Source: Trueperaceae bacterium (GTDB lineage: Bacteria; Deinococcota; Deinococci; Deinococcales; Trueperaceae). Taken from it: a DNA stretch of 6,470 nucleotides. Positions within the stretch are counted from its first letter, which is position 1. Each line of letters begins with the position of its first letter. Below, one piece after another: positions 1 to 6,400 of this stretch. The notes under the pieces were generated by a model, which saw only the letters and a list, made by a program, of their open reading frames with translations, did not search any database and was not told where the DNA came from. Location: the NCBI GenBank assembly GCA_007130355.1, contig SLSQ01000048.1, forward strand, positions 1 to 6,470, read 5' to 3'. The position numbers and the translations under genes are program-made.

Positions 1-285
1 CCGGTGATCGCCACCCGCATCCGCGGCGTGACGGAACTCGTCGAGGACGGCGCGACCGGAGTCCTGGTCGAGGTCGGCGACGTGGACGCGCTGGCGGCGG
101 CGATCGACCGCCTGGCGGGCGATCCGGAGCGGGCTGCAGCGATGGGGCGGCGGGGGCGCGCCGCGATGCGGCCGTTCGACCTGGCGCACGTGCTGTCGCT
201 GCACGACGCGCTCTACGCGGGGTTGCTCGGTCCGGAGGCCGACGCTTCGGCGCCGGCGTCGCGCGCGGCCTCGTCGGCGACCTGA
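1..285 (+). CDS. Glycosyltransferase, GT4-like, C-terminal fragment (5' end outside window)
   Basis: This is the last 94 codons of a retaining GT-B glycosyltransferase, an enzyme that moves a sugar from a nucleotide donor to a growing glycan on the cytoplasmic side. The frame is already open at base 1 (Pro-Val-Ile-Ala-Thr), so the GTG at 4 is internal, not a start. The visible part matches the end of the second Rossmann domain of the GT4 family: PVIATRIRGVTELVEDG, then TGVLVEVGDVDALAAAIDRL, then a DPERAAAMGRRGR helix and a final helix ending LYAGLL. The upstream catalytic EX7E region is outside the window, so activity and substrate cannot be judged. The last 18 or so residues are a low-complexity Ala/Ser tail that is not part of the fold and lies antisense to the deacetylase 3' end. 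The family call is secure; the acceptor and donor are unknown. Confidence 0.9.
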   Translation, partial: PVIATRIRGVTELVEDGATGVLVEVGDVDALAAAIDRLAGDPERAAAMGRRGRAAMRPFDLAHVLSLHDALYAGLLGPEADASAPASRAASSAT

Positions 286-1274
286 CCCATCGACACCGAC
301 CGGAAGCCGTACGCGTCGCGCAGCCGGCGGTAGGCGGCGAGGACCCGGCCGAGGTACGCGAGGTGCGCCTCGAGATCGCCCCCGAAGTTGTGCGGGTGCC
401 ACCACAGGTGGCAGATCGTGCCGGCCCGCGCGGCCGCCGTCATCGCGCCCACGATCCTTCGTTCCTGCCACCGACCGAGACGCGGCAGCAGGGGGCGCAG
501 GAACCGGCTCTCGGGCACGTCGACCAGGCCGTGCCGGTCCGGCCGGGGCCAGGGGGCGTCGTTGGCGCCGGTGAGCGGCAGGACGGCGTCCGCCAAGCGG
601 CCCAGCCGGCGCCACGGCGCGTCGTGCACGCCGGCGTGCGGCGTCGCCAGCCGGTGCGGTTCCGGGCCCCGGTGGGCGACGAAGCCGGCGCCCGCGACCA
701 GCGGCAGCAGGTCGGGTCGTTGCTGATGGCGCGGCATCACCAGCGACCGCAGCGTCCACCCTCGGGCGCCGGCGATGGCGCGCGCCGCGGCGAGGTCGGC
801 CTCGAACGCCTCCGCCGTCACGCCGGCCTCCATCGCCGTCAGGTGCGAGTAGGTGTGGCTGGCGAGCTCCTGCCCGGGCGCCTCGGCGATCTGGCGCACC
901 AGCGAACCCGCGAAGTGGAGCGGGTCGTCGGCCTCGCCTTCGCCGACCGGTTCGCGCGGGTCGCGCCCCCGAAGCGCGGGGTACGGGTCGAGGCGCCGGT
1001 CGTGGTAGGCGGGACGGACCTCCGGAGCGAAAGCGAGCGCCTCGTCGCGGCCGTCGGCGAAGAGGATCCCGACCGTCGCCCAGGTGGCCGCGACGCCCTC
1101 GCCCACGAACGCGTCGAGCAGCCGCGGGACCGCCTCGCGCGCGCCCAGCAGGTGGGCCCGGTAGGGACCGTCCGCATCGAACACGTCGCGGACGCCCCAG
1201 GCCAGCTCGAAGTCGAGCGAGATCACCAGCGCTCCGGGGCGCGCGCGGGGCGCTGCGGCGCCCGAGGCCTTCAT
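213..1274 (-). CDS. Polysaccharide deacetylase (NodB/CE4-like)
   Basis: A 353-residue protein with the polysaccharide deacetylase fold, expected to remove acetyl groups from N-acetylated (or O-acetylated) sugars with a divalent metal. The first motif is ISLDFELAWG (residues 18-27), with Asp21 as likely catalytic or metal-binding acid. ASHTYSHL (138-145) gives the metal histidines His140 and His144. MPRHQ (180-184) stands where related proteins have a PRNQ-like motif, and HLWWHPHNFGG (289-299) holds the late catalytic histidine region. There is no signal peptide or membrane segment, so the protein is probably cytoplasmic and would act on precursors or lipid-linked intermediates. I chose the ATG at 1274 because a TACGAT hexamer sits 7 nt upstream; an in-frame ATG at 1283 overlaps that hexamer, and a longer frame to 1403 is non-conserved Arg-rich sequence. 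It is divergent from the aminotransferase and convergent with the glycosyltransferase. The substrate is inferred from context only. Confidence 0.88.
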   Translation of the reverse strand: MKASGAAAPRARPGALVISLDFELAWGVRDVFDADGPYRAHLLGAREAVPRLLDAFVGEGVAATWATVGILFADGRDEALAFAPEVRPAYHDRRLDPYPALRGRDPREPVGEGEADDPLHFAGSLVRQIAEAPGQELASHTYSHLTAMEAGVTAEAFEADLAAARAIAGARGWTLRSLVMPRHQQRPDLLPLVAGAGFVAHRGPEPHRLATPHAGVHDAPWRRLGRLADAVLPLTGANDAPWPRPDRHGLVDVPESRFLRPLLPRLGRWQERRIVGAMTAAARAGTICHLWWHPHNFGGDLEAHLAYLGRVLAAYRRLRDAYGFRSVSMGQVADEAARDAGAEASASGPSNPA

Positions 1275-1378
1275 GGTTCGCATCGTATGTGATGAACGCG
1301 GAGGACCCGTCCGCAGGCGCCCGTATCGTCGAGTTCCTAAGCCGCCGGTCCGTGGGCCGGCCGCGGAATCGAGGCGCC
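1275..1378. promoter_or_regulatory. Divergent intergenic region between deacetylase and aminotransferase
   Basis: About 100 bp separate the two divergent starts and must hold signals for both. Toward the deacetylase there is the TACGAT element. Toward the aminotransferase a TATCGT hexamer at 1324-1329 fits TANNNT, but it has no clear -35 partner and would give a leader of about 45 nt. A 7-bp GC stem (1344-1350 with 1355-1361) lies before the aminotransferase start, and a weak GAGG is 4 nt from its ATG. A short CATC/GATG inverted repeat (1281-1294) covers the deacetylase -10. Shared control of the two genes is possible but not shown. Confidence 0.4.
1282..1287 (-). promoter_or_regulatory. Probable -10 element of leaderless deacetylase promoter
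   Basis: On the minus strand the sequence reads TACGAT-GCGAACC-ATG, placing a TANNNT hexamer exactly 7 nt before the chosen start, so the transcript would begin at or very near the A of ATG. No Shine-Dalgarno sequence is seen. The lipoprotein gene has the same arrangement and even the same CGAACCATG junction. No convincing -35 box is visible 16-18 nt upstream. It is a pattern match supported by the second example, not proof. Confidence 0.5.
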
Positions 1379-2599
1379 ATGGACGTGCCCGCCGTACCCG
1401 CACCGAACGTCGAAGCGCGACGCCCGCCGCGTCCGCGCCGCACCGCCTTCCTGCCGTATTCGCCGCCCTGGATCGGACCCGAGGAGATCGACGAGGTCGT
1501 CGCGACCCTCAGGTCGGACTGGATCACGACCGGCCCGAGGACGCACGCCTTCGAGGCCGCCTTCGGGGCGTACGTCGGCGCGCCGGGCGGGACCTCGCTC
1601 ATGCTCAGCTCGTGCACCGCCGGCTTGCACGTCGCCCTCGAGGCGCTCGGCGTCGGTCCCGGCGACGAGGTGATCGTGCCGTCCCTGACCTTCGTGGCGA
1701 CGGCGAACGCCGTCGAGCACGCCGGCGCGACCCCGGTCCTGGTGGACGTGTCGCCCGACACCCTGTGCCTGGACCCGGAGGCGACCGAGGCGGCGATCGG
1801 ACCCCGGACCAAGGCGCTGATGCCGGTCCACTACGCGGGCCACCCTGCCGATCTCGACGCGCTCGACGCGCTGGCCGAGCGGCACGGACTGCACCTGGTC
1901 GAGGACGCGGCGCACGCCGTTCCGACCGAGCATCGCGGCACCCGCATCGGGAGCCGACCGAACCTCGCGGCGTTCAGCTTCTACGCGACCAAGAACCTCA
2001 CCACCGCCGAGGGCGGCGCGCTCACCGGACCGCCCGAACTGGTCGAACGGGCCCGCACGCTGTCGCTGCACGGCATGTCGAAGGACGCCTGGAAGCGGTT
2101 CGACAAGGCCGGTTCGTGGGCGTACGACGTGGTGGCGCCGGGGTTCAAGTACAACATGACCGATCTGCAGGCGGCCATCGGCCTGCAGCAGCTCCTCAAG
2201 CTCGACCGGTTCCACGCCCGCCGCCGCGAGGTGGCGCGCCGCTACGACGAAGCGTTCGCCGGGGTCGAGGCGCTCGAGACCCCGACCGAACGCGACGACG
2301 TGCGCAGCGCCTGGCACCTGTACGTGCTGCGGCTGCGCAGCGAACGCCTCCGCATCGACCGCGACGCCTTCATCGACGCGCTCAAGGACCGAAACGTCGG
2401 CACCAGCGTGCACTACCGCCCGGTCCACATGATGAGCTACTACGCGGACCGGTACGGCTTGAGCCCCCACGACATTCCCGTGGCGCACGACGCCTTCCGC
2501 CGCATGCTCTCGATCCCGCTGCACCCCCGCCTGAGCGATCACGACGTCGACGACGTGATCGACGCGGTGCTGAGCCTGGTCGAGGAGCACGTTGTCTGA
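1379..2599 (+). CDS. DegT/DnrJ/EryC1/StrS-family PLP sugar aminotransferase
   Basis: A 406-residue fold-type I PLP enzyme that would transfer an amino group, usually from glutamate, to a keto sugar attached to a nucleotide. Seen in order: a Pro/Arg-rich N-terminus; PPWIGPEEIDEV (29-40); DWITTGP (47-53); SSCTAGLHVAL (77-87), the phosphate-binding region; PSLTFVATANAV (101-112); PVHYAGHPADLDAL (149-162); VEDAAHA (174-180), with Asp176 expected to contact the PLP ring nitrogen; and SFYATKNLTTAEGG (200-213), with Lys205 as the PLP Schiff-base lysine. The APGFKYNMTDLQAAIGLQQL block and the VHYRPVHMM block are typical of the amino-sugar branch related to PglE, PseC and ArnB. Length suits the family (about 360-410) with the ATG at 1379; GTG/ATG starts at 1289/1292 would add about 30 non-conserved residues close to the divergent gene. 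It overlaps the next gene by 8 bp, so the two are probably cotranscribed. The exact sugar is unknown. Confidence 0.93.
   Translation: MDVPAVPAPNVEARRPPRPRRTAFLPYSPPWIGPEEIDEVVATLRSDWITTGPRTHAFEAAFGAYVGAPGGTSLMLSSCTAGLHVALEALGVGPGDEVIVPSLTFVATANAVEHAGATPVLVDVSPDTLCLDPEATEAAIGPRTKALMPVHYAGHPADLDALDALAERHGLHLVEDAAHAVPTEHRGTRIGSRPNLAAFSFYATKNLTTAEGGALTGPPELVERARTLSLHGMSKDAWKRFDKAGSWAYDVVAPGFKYNMTDLQAAIGLQQLLKLDRFHARRREVARRYDEAFAGVEALETPTERDDVRSAWHLYVLRLRSERLRIDRDAFIDALKDRNVGTSVHYRPVHMMSYYADRYGLSPHDIPVAHDAFRRMLSIPLHPRLSDHDVDDVIDAVLSLVEEHVV
2582..2587 (+). promoter_or_regulatory. Ribosome binding site for sugar transferase
   Basis: GAGGAG inside the last codons of the aminotransferase lies 4 nt before the TTG at 2592 and 13 nt before the ATG at 2601. 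The spacing is short for TTG and long for ATG, but TTG is favoured. This start within the upstream gene points to translational coupling. Confidence 0.5.
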
Positions 2600-3260
2600 G
2601 ATGGCGGGTCGGGCGTTCGACGTCGTCGCCGCGACCGTCGGGCTGGTGGCGCTGTCGCCGCTGTTCCTGATCGTCGCGGTGGCCATCGCGGCCGGCCGGG
2701 ACGGCCCGGTGTTCTTCACGCAGGAACGCGTGGGCCGACACGGCGTGCCGTTCCGCATCCTGAAGTTCCGGACCATGCGGAGGGACGCCGAGCGGGCCGG
2801 CGGGCCCTTGACCGTCGGCCGCGATCCGCGGGTGACGCGGGTCGGCGCCCTGCTCCGGGCCGCCAAGCTCGACGAGCTGCCGCAGCTGATCAACGTCGTC
2901 CGCGGCGAGATGGCGCTGGTCGGACCGCGCCCGGAGGTGCCTCGCTACGTCGCCCTCTACGACGCACGCCAGCGTCGGGTCCTGCACGTGCGGCCGGGGA
3001 TCACCGATCCCGCCTCGATCCGCTACCGCGACGAGAACGCCGTGCTGGCCGCCGCCGCCGATCCGGAGGCGACGTACGTGCACGAGGTGATGCCGCACAA
3101 GCTGGCCCTGAACCTCGCCTACATGGACCGCCGCACCCTGCTCAGCGACGTGGGCGTGATCCTCGCGACGCTTCTTCGCCTGGTGCGGCGCGACCGCGGC
3201 GACGAGCGTCGTGGACGACGTGCCTCGCCGAAGGTCGACCGGGCGAAGCGGGGGTTGTGA
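2592..3260 (+). CDS. Bacterial sugar transferase (monotopic phosphoglycosyl transferase)
   Basis: A 222-residue enzyme of the bacterial sugar transferase family (PF02397), which moves a sugar phosphate from a UDP-sugar to undecaprenyl phosphate, the first membrane step of many polysaccharide and glycoprotein pathways. An N-terminal hydrophobic segment (about residues 9-34, with SP at 22-23) fits the re-entrant membrane helix of the PglC type. It is followed by QERVGRHGVPFRILKFRTM (44-62), LRAAKLDELPQLINV (88-102) with the expected catalytic Asp94-Glu95 pair, EMALVGPRPE (106-115), and RPGITDPASIRYRDE (134-148). The size matches the minimal catalytic domain; the large N-terminal membrane part of WcaJ/WbaP proteins is absent. 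The C-terminus (about 198-222) is strongly basic and may touch the membrane surface. The TTG start uses GAGGAG; the ATG at 2601, three codons later, is an alternative. Placement after an aminotransferase resembles the PglE/PglC relation in bacillosamine pathways, but the substrate is inferred. Confidence 0.93.
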   Translation: MSEMAGRAFDVVAATVGLVALSPLFLIVAVAIAAGRDGPVFFTQERVGRHGVPFRILKFRTMRRDAERAGGPLTVGRDPRVTRVGALLRAAKLDELPQLINVVRGEMALVGPRPEVPRYVALYDARQRRVLHVRPGITDPASIRYRDENAVLAAAADPEATYVHEVMPHKLALNLAYMDRRTLLSDVGVILATLLRLVRRDRGDERRGRRASPKVDRAKRGL

Positions 3261-3291
3261 CCGTTGCTCCGGAGAACGCCGAACGCGGCGC

Positions 3292-3297
3292 TACCGT
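3292..3297 (+). promoter_or_regulatory. Probable -10 element of leaderless lipoprotein promoter
   Basis: TACCGT-TCGAACC-ATG puts a TANNNT hexamer exactly 7 nt before the ATG at 3305, as for the deacetylase. No Shine-Dalgarno sequence lies at the right distance (a GGAG at 3271-3274 is about 30 nt away). A TTGCTC at 3264-3269 is 22 nt from the hexamer, too far for a normal -35. If real, the lipoprotein can be transcribed independently of the upstream operon. Confidence 0.5.
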
Positions 3298-3304
3298 TCG
3301 AACC

Positions 3305-3415
3305 ATGACACCGCACCGTAGGTCCCGTCCGCGCTGGCTCCCCGTCACGCCCCCTCGTGCAGCGCCGCGCGTCGCGCTGTTGTTCCTGGCGTTCGCGCTG
3401 CTGCTCGCCGCTTGC
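3305..3415 (+). other. Lipoprotein signal peptide with lipobox (Sec/SPII)
   Basis: Codons 1-37 encode an Arg-rich n-region (seven Arg in the first 22 residues), a Leu/Ala/Phe hydrophobic core and LLLAAC, ending in the Cys37 codon at 3413-3415. Cleavage before this Cys and lipid attachment are expected. The next residues, GGPPGD, are a short flexible linker; an Asp is not at the +2 position, so the inner-membrane retention rule known from E. coli would not apply. Confidence 0.85.
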
Positions 3416-6400
3416 GGCGGTCCTCCGGGCGACGTCACCCCCGACGTGCGGGTCGAGGTCGCCCCGAGCGAGCTCACGGTCACGGTCGGTGCGTCCGAGA
3501 CGTTGACGGCGACGGTGACCGGCGGCACCACGAACGAGGCGACCTGGTCGTCGAGCGACGAGAGCGTCGCGACCGTCGACGAAGACGGCACCGTCACCGG
3601 CGTGTCGGTCGGCGAGGTCGAGGTCACCGCGACGAGCACCGACGATCCCTCCGTCTCCGATTCGGCGGCGGTGACCGTGATCGCCGATCCGGACGCCGCG
3701 GTCCTGAGCGTGACCGTCGATCCGGCCGAGCTGGGCATGGTGGTCGGCGACTCGGCGACCCTCTCGGCCACGGTCGAGGTCACCGGCAGCGCGTCGCGGA
3801 GCGTTCTGTGGGCGTCCAGCGACGCGACGGTGGCCTCCGTCGACGCGGACGGCGTCGTGACGGCGGTCGGCGCGGGCACGACCACCGTCATCGTCACGAG
3901 CACCTTCGACCCGTCCCGGTCCGCCACGGCGACGGTGACCGTGACGGCCGAACCGACGGTGCTGAGCGTGACCGTCGATCCGGCCGAGGCCGCGCTCCTG
4001 GTCGGCGACACGGTGGACCTGACGGCGACGGTCGTCGTCACGGGCGGCTTGTCGCAGGACGTCACCTGGACGTCGAATGATCCGGACGTCGCCACCGTCG
4101 ACGCCGGCGGCACGGTCACGGCGGCCGCCGCCGGAACGGCGGTCGTGACGGCGACCAGCGACGCGGACCCGTCCGTGTCGGGCAGCGCCACGGTGACCGT
4201 CACGAGCGACGCGAGCGTGCTGAGCGTGACGATCGATCAGGCGCCGTTCGAGCTGTTCGTCGGCGCGACCGAGACGCTGACCGCGACGGTGGTCGTGACC
4301 GGCGGCCTGGCGCAGGACGTGACGTGGACCAGCGACGACGAAACGGTCGCGACGGTCGATGCTTCGAGCGGCGTGGTGACCGCCGTCGCCACGGGCGACG
4401 CCGTGATCACCGCCACGAGCGTGGCGGACGGTTCGGTGTCCGATTCGGTGGTCGTCACGGTGCCGCCGCAGGTGGTCGAGAGCGTGACGATCGATCAGGC
4501 GCCGTTCGAGTTGTTCGTCGGCGCGACCGAGTCGCTGTCGGCGACGGTGGTCGTGAGCGGCGGCGCCTCGCCCGCGGTCACCTGGAGCAGCGACGACGAA
4601 CCGGTCGCGACGGTCGACCCTTCGAGCGGCGAGGTGACCGCCGTCGCCGCGGGCGACGCCGTCATCACCGCCACCAGCGTCGCGAACCCCTCCGTGTCCG
4701 ATTCGGTCGTCGTCACCGTGCCCGAACCGACGGTCGCGAGCGTCGCGATCGACGGTGGGGACGCCACGATCCAGGTCGGCGCCAGCCGGACGTTGACCGC
4801 GACCGTGACCACGACCGGCGGCGCCTCGCCGGCCGTGACGTGGAGCAGCGACGACACCTCGGTCGCGACCGTCGGCGAGGACTCCGGCGAGCTGACCGGC
4901 GTCGCCGTCGGCGAAGCCGAGATCACCGCCACCAGCGTGGCCGATCCCTCGCAGTCGGCCTCGGTCACCGTCACCGTGACCGCGGTGCCCGTCACCTCCG
5001 TTTCCGGCCTGACGGCGCAGGTGGTGCTGGGCAGCCAGGTCCAGCTCGACTGGTCGGTCGAGAACGCCGACACGCTCGACGTCGTCTGTTCCGACGGACC
5101 CGAAGGCCCCGAGACCACGCTCGAGACCGGCTTGAGCGGGACCACGACCAGCGTCACGCTGCCGATCCCCGACTCCGACTGCCAGACGATCCGCATCCTC
5201 GCGACCGGCGACACGACCGACGACGCCTCCGTCCTCCTCGCCCACGTGGTGACCCACGGTGGCGACGACGGTCCCGGCTCGCTGCGCGCCATCGTCGGCT
5301 TCGGCAGCGGCGCACCGGTCGCGCCCGGCACCGTGATCGGGTTCGCCTCCGACGTCGACGAGGTGGTGCTCGCGGCCAAGGACTTCGTGTCCCCCCACGA
5401 CGCGCACATGTTCCTCGAAGGCGACTTCGCCATCAGCGGCCGGGCGTCCGATCCCGTCACGATCCGAAGCGACGACACCTTCCCGGACGACGAGTCCGGC
5501 GCCCAGGTCTTCCGCTCGCGCCTCTTCTACGTCCTCCCCGGCGCCACCGTGCACCTCGACGCCCTGATCCTTCGCGACGGCACCTTCATCGGCAACGGCG
5601 GAGCGATCCGCAACGAAGGCGACCTGACCATCACGAACTCCGAGCTCCGGGACAACCGCGCCTGGATCTACGGCGGCGCCGTCAGCAACTTCGGCACCCT
5701 CCTGATCGAGGACTCGATCCTCGAGAACAACGTGGTCTCGGTGACCGACGGCGAACGCTCGGCCCCGTTCCTCTGCGTCGACGACGCCGACCGCACCTGC
5801 TCCGAAGGGGACGACAACTACATCGGTCCGCTCGGGACCGGAGGCTCCGGCGGTGCGCTGTACAACGGCGGCGGCACCACGACGCTCGTCGACACCGTGA
5901 TCCGCGGCAACCTGGCGATGTTCTCCGGCGGCGGCATCTACGTCACCGGCGGCACCGTCGAGATGACCGGCGGAGAGGTGGACGGAAACACCGCCAGCGA
6001 CGCGACCGTCGACTTCGGAACGTTCAGCTACGGAGGCGGCGTCGCCAACGCCGCGTCGGAGGACGACGGCACGGAGGGAACGGTGTCCCTCACGAACGTC
6101 CTGGTCACCGGAAACGTCTCCCAGGAGTTCGGCGGCGGCCTTTCGAACGGCACCACCGGCAGTCCCGACCTGACCATGACGCTCGACGGCGTGACCGTCA
6201 CCGCCAACGCGGCCGATCCCGACACCGGGTTCGGCGGCGGAGCGATCAACTACCACAGCGGCGATCCCGGTAACCTCGCCGAACTCGGTTCGTCGTCGAT
6301 CACCGGCAATTCGGCCGCGAACGGTCCCGATCGGTACGACTCCGACGTGACGTTGCTGGGATTGAGCGTCCAGTCGGCCGACGGGCCGTCGAAGCCGATC

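Noticed and set aside
363..1292. Plus-strand open frame of about 309 codons opposite the deacetylase
   Set aside because: The minus-strand frame has the deacetylase motifs; this one is Arg-rich with none.
1281..1294. CATC-N6-GATG inverted repeat over the deacetylase -10 as an operator
   Set aside because: Arms of only 4 bp that do not extend; chance occurrence is likely.
1344..1361. GC-rich hairpin before the aminotransferase as a terminator or riboswitch
   Set aside because: Only about 7 bp with a very tight loop, no U-run, and such stems arise often by chance at this GC content.
1289..1378. Upstream GTG/ATG starts (1289, 1292) for the aminotransferase
   Set aside because: They add about 30 residues with no family similarity and place the start almost on top of the divergent deacetylase promoter; ATG 1379 gives the usual family length.
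1273..2893. Long alternative frames on both strands across the aminotransferase
   Set aside because: The frame at 1379-2599 contains all expected PLP-enzyme motifs; the others are low-complexity shadows without family motifs.
3119..6256. A 1045-codon open frame on the minus strand, antisense to the lipoprotein
   Set aside because: The translation is Arg/Asp/Gly/Val/His-rich with no recognisable domain, and its repeats mirror the BIG2 repeats on the other strand. Long antisense open frames are expected where GC-rich repeated codons avoid TA-containing triplets.
4324..6273. A 649-codon open frame on the plus strand, out of frame with the lipoprotein
   Set aside because: It is almost entirely Arg/Asp/Gly/His, a typical out-of-frame reading of GC-rich coding DNA, while the overlapping frame has clear BIG2 and beta-helix motifs.
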